Below are positions 26,712 through 35,288 of a DNA stretch of 64,000 nt, in pieces. The notes under the pieces were generated by a model, which ran no database searches, was not told the origin of the DNA, and saw only the letters and a program-made list of their open reading frames with translations. Position 1 is the stretch's first letter; each line of letters starts with the position of its first letter. Source of the stretch: Hyphomicrobiales bacterium (GTDB taxonomy: Bacteria > Pseudomonadota > Alphaproteobacteria > Rhizobiales > Rhizobiaceae); NCBI GenBank assembly GCA_900471485.1, contig UCEU01000001.1, positions 434,001-498,000 on the forward strand, in the 5' to 3' direction. A program made the translations under genes and the position numbers.

Positions 26712-27524
26712 TCATCGCGCCGTCTCCGACACCATGCGATGCCGACCGATCGGCAACATCATCGGGCGGCCGGATGTGGGATCGACGATAATGCGGCTAT
26801 CGAGGCCGAAGACCTCGCGCACATGGTCTTCCGTCAGCACGCCTTCGGGCGTGCCGCAAATGTGGATGCCTCCACCCGCCATCGCCACCAGATGATCCGC
26901 ATAGCGCGCCGCGAGGTTGAGATCGTGCAGCACCATGACAACGGTGGTGCCGCGCGTGCGATTGAGATCTGTAAGAAGATCAAGCACTTCGACCTGATGG
27001 TTGATGTCGAGAAACGTCGTCGGTTCGTCCAGCAGCAGGACATCCGTCTCCTGCGCCAAGGCCATGGCGATCCACACCCGTTGGCGCTGGCCGCCCGACA
27101 ACTCGTCTACCGGCCTCTCCGCGAGTTCGGTCGTCCGCGTCGCCGATAGCGCGCGCTCCACGGCTTCGTCGTCCTTGCGGGTCCAGCGTGAAAACAGGCC
27201 CTGATGAGGATGCCGTCCGCGGCTGACGAGATCCGCGACGGTGATGCCTTCAGGCGCGATGGGAGATTGCGGCAGCAGGCCCAACGTGCGCGCGAGTTCG
27301 CGTGGCGGTGTGCGGTGCACCGACTTGCCGTCGAGCAGCACCTGCCCCTTTCTCGGAGAAAGCAGGCGCGACATGGCGCGCAGCAGCGTCGATTTCCCGC
27401 AGGCATTTGCGCCGACGATGACGGTGATCTTGCCCGGCGGTACTGCCAAATCGAGATCGTGAAGAATCTCGCTGTCGCCATAACCGGCGGACAACTGGCT
27501 TGCGACGAGAGAATGGATGGTCAT
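26712..27524 (-). CDS. Iron-siderophore ABC transporter ATP-binding protein (FecE/FhuC family)
   Basis: A 270-residue ATPase. Walker A is 'GANACGKSTLLRAMSRLL' near residue 38, the Q-loop is 'LLPQSPIAPEGITV', the signature is 'LSGGQRQRVWIAMAL', and Walker B is 'VLLLDEPTTFLDINHQ', a form highly typical of FecE/FhuC/FepC. Its ATG overlaps the TGA of the upstream permease by three bases. It energises the two FecCD-type permeases for siderophore uptake across the inner membrane. Confidence 0.93.
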   Translation of the reverse strand: MTIHSLVASQLSAGYGDSEILHDLDLAVPPGKITVIVGANACGKSTLLRAMSRLLSPRKGQVLLDGKSVHRTPPRELARTLGLLPQSPIAPEGITVADLVSRGRHPHQGLFSRWTRKDDEAVERALSATRTTELAERPVDELSGGQRQRVWIAMALAQETDVLLLDEPTTFLDINHQVEVLDLLTDLNRTRGTTVVMVLHDLNLAARYADHLVAMAGGGIHICGTPEGVLTEDHVREVFGLDSRIIVDPTSGRPMMLPIGRHRMVSETAR

Positions 27525-28567
27525 AGCGAGCCTCCGGTTCGGTTGACGCGCACGATGAGGAAAATGAGGTAGGGGGCGCCCAACGCGCCAGTCACCACAC
27601 CCACGGGATAGCGGCTCGGCAAGAGGAACTGCCCGACATAATCGCCGCCGAGCACGAGCGTGGCGCCGACCAGGGCCGATGGGATCAAAAGCGACCCGCT
27701 GCTTCCCACGATCCGCGCCGCAATCGGGCCGGAGAGAAAGGCTATAAAGGCGATTGGCCCGGTGACTGCCGTTGCCGAGGCGATGATGCCGACGGCGCCG
27801 ACGATGATGAGGATGCGTGTTGCCCCGACGCGAACGCCCAGTGCAGATGCCGTATCGTCTCCAAGGCGCAGGATCTCCAGATCGCGGCCACGGCTGAGGA
27901 GCAGACCACCGAAGACGATAAGCGCCAACAGAAGCGGCAGCGCTTGCCCTAGTTGCGCGCCGTTGACGCTGCCGGTGAGCCAGCGCATCGCTTCCTGCAG
28001 GTTCCAGGCCGGTGCACTCGAGAGGATATAGGCGACGATGCTTTCGAGCATCGCCGATACGCCGATGCCGACGAGGATGAGGCGGGTGCCGGCAACGCCG
28101 TTTCGAAACGACAGGCCGTAGACGAGCAGGGCAACACCGAGGCCGGCTGCGACCGCCAGCACCGAGACGACGGGGCCGGTTATCGAAAGGACGATGATCG
28201 CGAAGACCGCGGCGGCGCTCGCGCCGGACGTGATGCCGATGATATCAGGGCTTGCCAGCGGATTTCTGAGCATGATCTGAAATGCCACGCCGCCAAGCCC
28301 GAAGCACAACCCCGCGAGCAGGGACAGCACGGCTCGCGGCAATCTCAGTTGGCCAACGGTGAATGCGGCTCCAGGCACATTTTCGCCGAGCAAAACCCTG
28401 ACCACGTCGCCCGGCGGGGTGACCGACTGCCCGACGGACAGCGTCAGCGCGAACAGAGCGATGACCAGCAGCAGGAGGATCGTAGTAACGGTCGCGTGTC
28501 TCCGCCCATGCCGGCGGCGGCTGACGACAAGGCGGTCGATATTGAGCTCGGCGGGAAGCACGGTCAT
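27521..28567 (-). CDS. Iron-siderophore ABC transporter permease (FecCD/FhuB family), second subunit
   Basis: A 348-residue permease with about nine to ten helices and FecCD motifs 'LRLPRAVLSLLAGLCFGLGGV' (split around residue 80), 'NPLASPDIIGITSGASAAAV' and 'VGATLVLGGDYVGQ'. ATG 28567 is inside the stop region of the first permease (28564), an ATGA overlap. A much longer open frame running to 29530 on this strand is an out-of-frame continuation over the first permease and is not the gene. Confidence 0.92.
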   Translation of the reverse strand: MTVLPAELNIDRLVVSRRRHGRRHATVTTILLLLVIALFALTLSVGQSVTPPGDVVRVLLGENVPGAAFTVGQLRLPRAVLSLLAGLCFGLGGVAFQIMLRNPLASPDIIGITSGASAAAVFAIIVLSITGPVVSVLAVAAGLGVALLVYGLSFRNGVAGTRLILVGIGVSAMLESIVAYILSSAPAWNLQEAMRWLTGSVNGAQLGQALPLLLALIVFGGLLLSRGRDLEILRLGDDTASALGVRVGATRILIIVGAVGIIASATAVTGPIAFIAFLSGPIAARIVGSSGSLLIPSALVGATLVLGGDYVGQFLLPSRYPVGVVTGALGAPYLIFLIVRVNRTGGSL

Positions 28568-29607
28568 AGCTCGCGTACCCTCTGCCGCCGGACGATCCAG
28601 ATGAAAAAGGGCGCGCCGATCAGCGCGGTGACGATGCCGACGTCGATCTCGCCCGGTCGCGCCGCGATCCGACCGACGATATCGGCGGCCAGCAGCAGGC
28701 AAGCGCCGCCGAGCGCGCTGAACGGCAGCAGCCAGCGATGGTCGACGCCAACCAGTAGGCGACAGAGATGCGGCACCACGAGGCCCAGGAAGCCGATCGG
28801 ACCGCACACCGCCGTCGTCGCGCCACAGAGCAGGATGGCGCCAAGCGAGGCAAGCGCGCGTGCGAAGGCCACTCGCTCGCCTAGGCCGGCGGCCAAGTCG
28901 TCTCCAAGCGCCAGCGAGTTCAGCTTTCGTGCCGACAGGAAGCTGATCAGGAAACCGACGGCGAGGAAGGGCAGCACCGGATCGATACGCTCGAACGTCG
29001 CCCCGCCGACGCCGCCGATCTGCCAGGAACGTATGCCGCCGGCAATATCGGCACGCGGCAGCACCACGGCGATCACCATCGAGGAGAATGCGACGGACGT
29101 GGCCGCACCGGCAAGCGCCAGCTTCAGCGGCGTCGCGCCACCGCGTCCGAGCGAGCCGATGGTGTAGACGAATACAGCCGAGCAGCCTGCACCGGCAATG
29201 GCGACCCAGATATAGGCGTTCGTGGAGGTGATGCCGAACCAGGCGACACCGATCACCACGGCCAGCGACGCTCCCATATTGACCCCGAGAATGCCGGGAT
29301 CGGCGAGCGGATTGCGCGTGACGCCCTGCATGATGCCGCCGGCAAGCGCCAGCGCGGCACCGGCCAGGACAGCGAGCAGCGTTCGCGGAATGCGTACGGT
29401 TACCGCAGCTTGTCCGATGTTGTCGGACGCGCCGCTCAACGCTGCGTAAATGTCCGACCAGCCAACCTCGCGTGTACCGATGGTGACCGAGAGTGCGCAC
29501 AGAACAACAGTCAGCACTGCCAGACCACACAGCCAGAGGCCACGCACTCCATTTGAGCGAACGGTGACGAAAGTCTGGTGCGACGATTTCAGGCTGCGGA
29601 CTGTCAT
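28564..29607 (-). CDS. Iron-siderophore ABC transporter permease (FecCD/FhuB family), first subunit
   Basis: A 347-residue permease with a 20-residue polar N-terminus, then FecCD blocks 'VRIPRTLLAVLAGAALALAG', 'NPLADPGILGVNMGASLAVV' and 'GPIGFLGLVVPHLCRLLVG', the last being the coupling region. It overlaps both neighbours by four bases (ATGA), giving tight translational coupling. It forms the transmembrane channel with the second permease. Confidence 0.92.
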   Translation of the reverse strand: MTVRSLKSSHQTFVTVRSNGVRGLWLCGLAVLTVVLCALSVTIGTREVGWSDIYAALSGASDNIGQAAVTVRIPRTLLAVLAGAALALAGGIMQGVTRNPLADPGILGVNMGASLAVVIGVAWFGITSTNAYIWVAIAGAGCSAVFVYTIGSLGRGGATPLKLALAGAATSVAFSSMVIAVVLPRADIAGGIRSWQIGGVGGATFERIDPVLPFLAVGFLISFLSARKLNSLALGDDLAAGLGERVAFARALASLGAILLCGATTAVCGPIGFLGLVVPHLCRLLVGVDHRWLLPFSALGGACLLLAADIVGRIAARPGEIDVGIVTALIGAPFFIWIVRRQRVREL

Positions 29608-30602
29608 TTCGACTTACGGGCGGCTTCCGCTAGAATGTCAACATAGTCCTTCAGCACCCAGGAGATCGACAGCGGCGTCGGGTTCGCGGCGGTGCCGAGC
29701 GGATTGCGCCCGAGCATGACGAGCGAGCCCTTTTCGACGGCGGGCATCTTGGATGTCAGGGGATTGGAATCCAGCGCATCAAGCAGCTTCTTATCGCCAT
29801 AAGTCACAACGATATCGACGTCGTCGAAGGCATCGATGCGCTCGGCGCTGATGGAGCCGGCGAACTTTCCGGGAGCGGATGCCTCGACAACGCTCTTCGG
29901 CGATGTCAGGCCGAGATCGGCGAAGAATTTAACGCGGGTGTCGTTGGTCGTGTAGAAATTGACCGTGCTCAGGTCCGTTGCGTTGAGATGCGTGATGAAC
30001 ATCGCCGACTTGCCATGAAGCTCGGGATGAGCGGAAACCGTCTGCGCGATCTCGCTTTCGATCTTCGCGATCAATGCCTCGCCCTCCGCAGCCATGCCAA
30101 GACCGGCGCTGTTCAGCCGTATCATCTGGCGCCAGTCGGTCGACCACGGCGCTTCGGGATAGGCGACGACGGGTGCGATCTGGCTCAGCGTGTCGTAGTC
30201 GGCCTGGCTGAGACCGGAATAGGAGGCCAGGATCACGTCGGGCTTTGTGGCCGCGACAGCCTCGAAATCGATGCCGTCGCCCTCGTCGAACAGGACCGGC
30301 TTGTCGGCGTGCAGTTCTGCCAGCTTCTCGGCCACCCATGGCAACAGGCCATCGCCGTCATCGTCGCCGAAATTCGCCTTGGCGAAGCCGACGGGCACGA
30401 TCCCCAACGCCAGCGGCACCTCGTGATTTGCCCAGGCAACGGTCGCGACGCGCTCCGGCTTCTTGTTGATCACGGTCGTGCCGAAGGCGTGCTTGATGAC
30501 GATGGGATAGACCGTGCTTTCATCCGCACGCGCGCCGTTGGCCGCAACCAAAAGCACGATCATCGACACCAACCTGAATGCAAACCGCAATGAGCGCAGC
30601 AT
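29604..30602 (-). CDS. Iron-siderophore ABC transporter substrate-binding protein (FecB/FhuD family)
   Basis: A 332-residue periplasmic binding protein with a Sec signal peptide ('FRLVSMIVLLVAANGARA', about 9-26). The helical-backbone binding-protein fold is indicated by 'ERVATVAWANHEVPLALG', 'KPDVILASYSGLSQADYDTLSQIAPVV' across residues about 115-145 and the C-terminal 'SWVLKDYVDILAEA'. It is the first gene of the minus-strand importer operon. AAGGTGGAG precedes the start, and a 20-base imperfect inverted repeat (30612-30631) overlaps this leader. Confidence 0.9.
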   Translation of the reverse strand: MLRSLRFAFRLVSMIVLLVAANGARADESTVYPIVIKHAFGTTVINKKPERVATVAWANHEVPLALGIVPVGFAKANFGDDDGDGLLPWVAEKLAELHADKPVLFDEGDGIDFEAVAATKPDVILASYSGLSQADYDTLSQIAPVVAYPEAPWSTDWRQMIRLNSAGLGMAAEGEALIAKIESEIAQTVSAHPELHGKSAMFITHLNATDLSTVNFYTTNDTRVKFFADLGLTSPKSVVEASAPGKFAGSISAERIDAFDDVDIVVTYGDKKLLDALDSNPLTSKMPAVEKGSLVMLGRNPLGTAANPTPLSISWVLKDYVDILAEAARKSK

Positions 30603-30611
30603 CGAGCAGCT

Positions 30612-30631
30612 CCACCTTCATATTAAAGTGG
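30612..30631. promoter_or_regulatory. Imperfect inverted repeat just before the siderophore-binding-protein gene
   Basis: CCACCTTCATATTAAAGTGG reads the same on both strands at 16 of 20 positions, with perfect CCAC/GTGG ends. It starts ten bases before the ATG and overlaps the ribosome-binding site on the minus strand. It could be an operator for an iron regulator or for the AraC protein at 33087. I looked for the TGA-N9-TCA iron-responsive (RirA) motif in 30603-30868 and did not find it. Confidence 0.3.
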
Positions 30632-30886
30632 ACTTCCAGTTTCAGGTTAATTAGGTCCAGTCAATGAAAATGCTGACCCACGGGGAAAGCCGGCGTGAAA
30701 TTTCCGTCGGTTTCTACAAAACAGGAAAATGTTACAATACTGGATAAATGGCCTCAAGTTATTAGCCGATGACATTGGGGATGTTCAAACCAGGCGAATG
30801 GTCTGGCGCAGGGCTCCCTGCTCCATACGGCTCCGCACCCACCTGTGAGCGCGAAGCAATAGCCATTTATGATCTGGAACCTGAAT

Positions 30887-33043
30887 ATGCACATTGAAAG
30901 AACAGCCCGACGCTCGACAAGTGCCCGCGTCCGCGCACGGATGTCGCTTTTTCTTGGCTGCACGGCGCTTGTCGCCCTGACGCCTATCCTTGCATTTTCT
31001 CAGGATGCCGCGAATTCAGGTTCCGATACGGCGTTGGCACCCATTGTACTGAAAGGCGAAGCGGGCAAGCTCGATACGAGCAACGACTCGAAGTCGATCG
31101 TCGCGACCGACACCACCGCCGTCGGCAAGATGCCGACCGATATCCTGACCGCACCTGCGACCGTCTCCGTCATCACCTCCAAGGAAATCGAGGAGCGTGC
31201 CGCAAAGACCGTCGAGCAGGTCGTCCAGTACACCGCCGGCGTCAATACCGACTATTACGGCTCCGACGATCGCTACGACTATTTCAAGATCCGTGGTTTC
31301 AGCCCCTACACCTACCGTGACGGACTGGCTATCGGCCGCAGCTGGGGTGGCATTCTCGAAGAACCCTACGCCTTCGATCGCGTCGAAGTGCTCAAGGGAG
31401 CCAACTCCACCGGCTTCGGCGTATCCGATCCCGGCGGCTCGGTGAATTACGTCACGAAACTGCCCAAGAGCGAACGCTTCGGCGAGGTCTACGCCACCGG
31501 TGGGTCCAACGCGCACAAGGAAACCGGGATCGATTTCGGCGACAACATCACCGACGATGATACGCTATCCTACCGTTTGACCGGCAAGTTTCAGCGGTCC
31601 GATGGCGAATATGACTTCTCCGAGGACGATGAGAACTTCATCATGGGCGGTGTGACATGGCGCCCGACCGACGCGACCAGTCTGTCATTCGTCTTCGATC
31701 ACCTCGACAAGGACGGCACGCCAAGCAGCGGCGGCCATCCCATCGGCACGGATCTGCCCCGGGATCGCTTCTTTGGCGAACCGGATTACAATTACGACAC
31801 GACGAACCGGAACACCTACAGCCTCATCTTCGACCACGATTTCGGCGACGGGCTGACGTTCAACGCCAGTGCGCGCTACAGCAATGCAAGAACCGGGTTC
31901 GGCTACGTCTACCTGTTTGACGATGAGGGGGCTTACGGCGCGGACAGCCTGATTGACCGCTCCTACTTCGGCAGCGACAAATCCATCGAGCAGTTGATCG
32001 GGGATGCGCACGTTCTCTACGAAACGAATTTCAGCGACGTCGAAAGCCGCACCCTTTTCGGTACGGAACTCGGCAAGCTGGATGCGGACAACTCCAACAT
32101 CTATGCCGCCGCACCGCAGATCGATTGGCTTAATCCTATCTACTCCGGCGCCCCGACCGGCCTGACACCTTATGCCACGGCAACGAGCAATCAGAACACC
32201 AGGGCGATCTACCTGCAGCAGGACATGACCTTCTTCGACCGGCTGAATGTCAGCATCGGTCTGCGCAACGACTGGTTCGATCTCAAGGAAGTTGGCGACA
32301 GCATTTATCGCGGCGGCGCGTATGTCGATGAGTCCGACGTCAGCGAATTCACCAAGCGCATCGGAGTATCCTACAAGATCACCGATGAGTTCGCGGCCTA
32401 TGCGAGCTACGCCGAATCCGTCGCCCCTCCGACCGCGGGTGTGCAGCCGACATTCGGAACGCAATACGAAGTCGGCGTGAAGTATAAGCCGGATGCGTTC
32501 CCCGCCCTGTTCACCGCTTCTGTCTACGATCTGTCGATGGAGAACATCACCACATATGAAGCGCCGACCTATCTGGCGTCTACGGTGAAGAAGGTGCGCC
32601 ATCGTGGTCTCGATCTCGAGGCGAAGATGGAGGTGACCAACAATTTCAATGTAATCGCAGCCTACTCCTACATCGACTCCAAGATCGAGGAACCCGGCAA
32701 CGCCAGTGGCTACAACGGCAAGGCATTCGCGCAGGTTCCCGAGAACATGGCGTCAATCTGGGGATCCTACACCTGGGAAGGCGACGGCGCTCGTGGTGAC
32801 ATGACCTTCGGTCTTGGTGCCCGCTATATCGGCTCCTATTACTTCAACAACGCCAACACGCGAAAGTCTGACCCCGCCATCGTGTTTGATGCGGCCTACA
32901 CCTACAAGATTCAGGAAAACACGACGTTCCAGGTCAACGCCAGCAATATCTTTGACGAGAAGCACATCGCCAACAACGACGGCGGTGCCTACTACTACAA
33001 TCCCGGTCGCGCGATCTACGCCACCCTGCGCCAGACCTGGTAG
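30887..33043 (+). CDS. TonB-dependent siderophore receptor
   Basis: A 718-residue outer-membrane receptor. The signal sequence is long and basic at the start, with a hydrophobic core ('MSLFLGCTALVALTPILAF') and cleavage near 'AFSQD'. 'ALAPIVLKG' shortly after may act as TonB box. The plug domain (about 70-190) contains 'TVSVITSKEIEERAAKTVEQ' and 'RVEVLKGANSTGFGVSDPGG'. A 22-strand barrel follows and ends in aromatic Trp ('LRQTW'). ATG 30887 has GGAA seven bases upstream; ATG 30869 is an alternative. Divergent from the importer operon and convergent with an AraC gene. FhuA/FoxA-like size; ligand not determined. Confidence 0.93.
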   Translation: MHIERTARRSTSARVRARMSLFLGCTALVALTPILAFSQDAANSGSDTALAPIVLKGEAGKLDTSNDSKSIVATDTTAVGKMPTDILTAPATVSVITSKEIEERAAKTVEQVVQYTAGVNTDYYGSDDRYDYFKIRGFSPYTYRDGLAIGRSWGGILEEPYAFDRVEVLKGANSTGFGVSDPGGSVNYVTKLPKSERFGEVYATGGSNAHKETGIDFGDNITDDDTLSYRLTGKFQRSDGEYDFSEDDENFIMGGVTWRPTDATSLSFVFDHLDKDGTPSSGGHPIGTDLPRDRFFGEPDYNYDTTNRNTYSLIFDHDFGDGLTFNASARYSNARTGFGYVYLFDDEGAYGADSLIDRSYFGSDKSIEQLIGDAHVLYETNFSDVESRTLFGTELGKLDADNSNIYAAAPQIDWLNPIYSGAPTGLTPYATATSNQNTRAIYLQQDMTFFDRLNVSIGLRNDWFDLKEVGDSIYRGGAYVDESDVSEFTKRIGVSYKITDEFAAYASYAESVAPPTAGVQPTFGTQYEVGVKYKPDAFPALFTASVYDLSMENITTYEAPTYLASTVKKVRHRGLDLEAKMEVTNNFNVIAAYSYIDSKIEEPGNASGYNGKAFAQVPENMASIWGSYTWEGDGARGDMTFGLGARYIGSYYFNNANTRKSDPAIVFDAAYTYKIQENTTFQVNASNIFDEKHIANNDGGAYYYNPGRAIYATLRQTW

Positions 33044-33050
33044 CCTTATC

Positions 33051-33077
33051 GTCCCGTCCGGATTGTCCGGGCGGGAC
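33051..33077. terminator. Strong hairpin between convergent genes
   Basis: GTCCCGTCCGG (33051-33061) pairs with CCGGGCGGGAC (33067-33077) over 11 bp with one T-G pair and an ATTGT loop. It lies between the receptor stop and the stop of the AraC gene, so it can serve both directions. There is no good T-run. Confidence 0.6.
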
Positions 33078-33086
33078 GAAACGCCT

Positions 33087-33965
33087 TTAGGCGTCTCTGA
33101 CAATTCCACGCCGCCACGCTGCCGGGGTATCGCCGGCGATCTGGCGGAAGGCTTTCGTGAAATGCGCCTGGTCGGAAAATCCGAGCTGCGCCGCGATGGC
33201 AGCCACCGTCATTTCGTTTTCAAGCAGTTGCTTTTTGGCTCGCTCGATACGGTTCGCGAGTTGCCACTGCAGCGGCGTTTTGCCCGTCGTCTGCCGGAAG
33301 ACGTTGGCGAACCAGCTTTCCGAAAGACCGACGACCGCCGCCATTTCGGATACCGTCATTCGCCCGTCACCCTGCGCCTCGATGCGCGCGATAAGCTTGT
33401 TCATCTGCGCCTGCGTCAGCCGCCCTCCGGCCCCGTCGGTCCCCTCCTCCGGGATGTCGATGAGGCCCGTGACGATGCTTCCGACCAGGCTTTCGGCGTA
33501 GATCGCGTGTTTCGAAGGCTGTGATACCTCGTCGACGAGCAGTCCGGCCAATGTCTGGATGGCGCCTATGTCCTGTATCTCGACGGGGCTGCGCAGCGCG
33601 GTCAGCGCTGCCGATCCGCCGATCGCAGGCGACAGGTAGCGCAGCATCCGGTCTTTGTGCATATGCAGGTTGAGATGAGAGAACCGGTGCAGCGCGTTGC
33701 TCGTCGTCCACATGGGAACGCCAGGCGGAATGTAGATCGCCCGGGTCATCGGCCGGTGATATTGCGAGAAGTCCCCGTTGCGGTTCGATATCTTCACCTG
33801 CGAGGAGACATCGCTGAAGAAGATCATGATCCTGGGATCAGCGGAAAGATAATAGCCGGTGGCGCCAGCCTGGCTTTCCGCCTCCCAGAAAGCGCTGACC
33901 AAACCGTCATAGCGTTGCCACTTCACCGGTGCCGTCACCTTGATGCCCTCGGTGCGCCAAACCAT
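33087..33965 (-). CDS. AraC family transcriptional regulator of the siderophore locus
   Basis: About 292 residues. The N-terminal part is an effector domain without clear cupin motifs. The C-terminal about 100 residues contain two helix-turn-helix units, 'MTVSEMAAVVGLSESWFANVFRQTTGK' region and 'MTVAAIAAQLGFSDQAHFTKAFRQIAG' region, followed by 'TPAAWRR'. AraC regulators next to siderophore receptors (PchR, YbtA type) usually sense the imported ferric siderophore and activate the receptor gene. The start is uncertain: ATG 33965 is used, but no ribosome-binding site is evident and TTG at 33983 or 34100 would extend the N-terminus. Confidence 0.85.
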   Translation of the reverse strand: MVWRTEGIKVTAPVKWQRYDGLVSAFWEAESQAGATGYYLSADPRIMIFFSDVSSQVKISNRNGDFSQYHRPMTRAIYIPPGVPMWTTSNALHRFSHLNLHMHKDRMLRYLSPAIGGSAALTALRSPVEIQDIGAIQTLAGLLVDEVSQPSKHAIYAESLVGSIVTGLIDIPEEGTDGAGGRLTQAQMNKLIARIEAQGDGRMTVSEMAAVVGLSESWFANVFRQTTGKTPLQWQLANRIERAKKQLLENEMTVAAIAAQLGFSDQAHFTKAFRQIAGDTPAAWRRGIVRDA

Positions 33966-34168
33966 GGAGTGCCAGAAACTCAACGTCGATTTCCGCCTCT
34001 GCTTGATCCCTGAAATACCGTCCCGCGACCGAGCATTCGGAAGGGTCGTCTCATTGCGTTCGATAGTCCTTATTGCCTGCCTAGCGGCGATCTCCAGCAA
34101 TTGCCGGAAAATTGCAAGGCATGAACATGAGTATGGCTATCATATTTATCGAGAGTGGCAAACCTGCC

Positions 34169-34342
34169 ATGGCGACATCGTCCGTCTCGGAACCTTCCGG
34201 CAGCCATGCGTGTTTCACAGTTATGAAAAGCACAGAGAAGAAAGCCCGCCGCGGCATGTCGCGGTTCGTCGTCACCATCTTCGCAATCGCCGTCGTCATT
34301 GCGGCATTCTACATCCTGGTTCTCACACCGGGCTCGGCCTAG
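34169..34342 (+). CDS. Possible small single-pass membrane protein
   Basis: About 57 residues: a polar N-terminal half, a basic patch 'KSTEKKARRGMSR', then one membrane helix ('FVVTIFAIAVVIAAFYILVL') and a short tail. The start is uncertain: ATG 34112, 34169 and 34223 are all in frame and none has a clear ribosome-binding site. The basic-then-hydrophobic layout is what a genuine small membrane protein would show, but it could be chance. The rest of 33966-34437 holds nothing else I can identify. Confidence 0.3.
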   Translation: MATSSVSEPSGSHACFTVMKSTEKKARRGMSRFVVTIFAIAVVIAAFYILVLTPGSA

Positions 34343-34437
34343 CCTAAAACCAGTTCGAAAGAACAAGCGATATCCGGGAACATCCTCCAGCTTCCCAGGT
34401 TAGCTCAAGACCAAGAAAGAAGATTGGAGGAAATATC

Positions 34438-34755
34438 ATGCTTACGAAAATCCTTGCCGCGTCGCTGCTTTCCATCGGGCTTGCGACCTCAGCCATGGCG
34501 CAGACGTCGGGCGGTGGAAGCGGCAGCGGCCAGAATACCGGGGACAATGGTGGCACCGGAACGTCCCAATCCAACGGTGGCCAGAATACCGGCGATAACG
34601 GCAATGCCACACCGGGTACCAACATGAACGGTCAGGGTGCCGGCACTTCTGGCGGTGACGCCAACGATTGCCAGCGTCGCGAGGCCGGCGGAACGACCAA
34701 CCCGAGCTCGAACACGACCTCCAGTTCGACCGATGCGGCAAATGCCTGCAAATAA
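34438..34755 (+). CDS. Small exported Gly/Asn/Thr/Ser-rich protein
   Basis: A 105-residue protein with a textbook Sec signal peptide ('MLTKILAASLLSIGLATSAMA', cleavage after AMA at residue 21). The mature part is low-complexity, dominated by G, N, T, S and D, with the octapeptide 'GQNTGDNG' occurring twice. Only two cysteines remain ('NDCQRR' and 'NACK'), possibly forming one disulfide. GGAGG lies seven bases before the ATG, a strong translation signal. I do not recognise a function. It is followed by a strong hairpin and another unknown gene. Confidence 0.75.
   Translation: MLTKILAASLLSIGLATSAMAQTSGGGSGSGQNTGDNGGTGTSQSNGGQNTGDNGNATPGTNMNGQGAGTSGGDANDCQRREAGGTTNPSSNTTSSSTDAANACK
34528..34601 (+). 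repeat. Direct repeat inside the Gly/Asn-rich protein gene
   Basis: The 14-base string GGCCAGAATACCGG occurs at 34528-34541 and again at 34579-34592. The similarity continues to about 20 of 23 bases. It encodes the repeated 'GQNTGDNG' and shows internal duplication. Confidence 0.7.
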
Positions 34756-34764
34756 ATAATAGAT

Positions 34765-34797
34765 GCTCCCGCCTCCGGAAAGACTGGCGGCGGGAGC
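34765..34797 (+). terminator. Intercistronic hairpin
   Basis: GCTCCCGCC (34765-34773) pairs perfectly with GGCGGGAGC (34789-34797) around a 15-base loop, 10 bases after the stop of the exported protein. No T-run follows, so it may be a processing or attenuation element rather than a full terminator. Confidence 0.45.
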
Positions 34798-34820
34798 CAG
34801 AACTTTCACGGAGCACCTTG

Positions 34821-35273
34821 ATGTCGAACGTCGTGAAATCCGGAGGCGATGCCCCCAATAACGCAACAACATCCAACACCTTCGCGCAGTCTGTCGAAAG
34901 TCAGGCGCAAATAGCTGATGCGGCAAGAGAATCCTCTCCAAACGTCGGAGAGGGAGATGCCTTGAATATCTACAAGCTGGTTCCCTTGGCAGCACCTGAC
35001 GACCCCCGCTGGGACAATTCGCCAAATCAGGGAGAGATTGTGGTCGCGGCCCGAACCACCGGTGATGCCCGCATCGTCGCCTCGGCGCGCGAACTCGACT
35101 TCATGGAAGTTGATGCGGCGCCAGCCGAAGATGTCTCGACACGCAATGCAAGCGCCTTCCGCGACGATAAGCTCTACACGGTTGTGGAAATCAGCCACGG
35201 TCGCAGGGATGTCCAACGCGGCATTCTGGAAGGCGAAGTATCGCTGGATGTTATCTATCCCGTTCAGGAGTGA
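34821..35273 (+). CDS. Hypothetical protein
   Basis: A 150-residue acidic, soluble protein with no signal peptide or membrane helix. The N-terminal 50 residues are rich in Ser, Asn and Ala and probably disordered. The rest has alternating hydrophobic strands ('NIYKLVPLAA', 'GEIVVAARTTGDARIVASARELDFM', 'LYTVVEISHG', 'GEVSLDVIYPV'). I do not recognise the family. GGAG is about seven bases upstream of ATG 34821, and gene-like codon use supports it being real. It is convergent with the AraC gene at 35289. Confidence 0.6.
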   Translation: MSNVVKSGGDAPNNATTSNTFAQSVESQAQIADAARESSPNVGEGDALNIYKLVPLAAPDDPRWDNSPNQGEIVVAARTTGDARIVASARELDFMEVDAAPAEDVSTRNASAFRDDKLYTVVEISHGRRDVQRGILEGEVSLDVIYPVQE

Positions 35274-35288
35274 TGCACGGCGACCCGA

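Noticed and set aside
27953..29167. Plus-strand open frame (404 residues) over the siderophore permeases
   Set aside because: Both permeases on the minus strand are unmistakable and coupled by ATGA overlaps; this frame is low-complexity shadow.
30603..30868. RirA iron-responsive operator (TGA-N9-TCA) in the siderophore intergenic region
   Set aside because: I scanned for TGA and TCA at the required spacing and found no full match.
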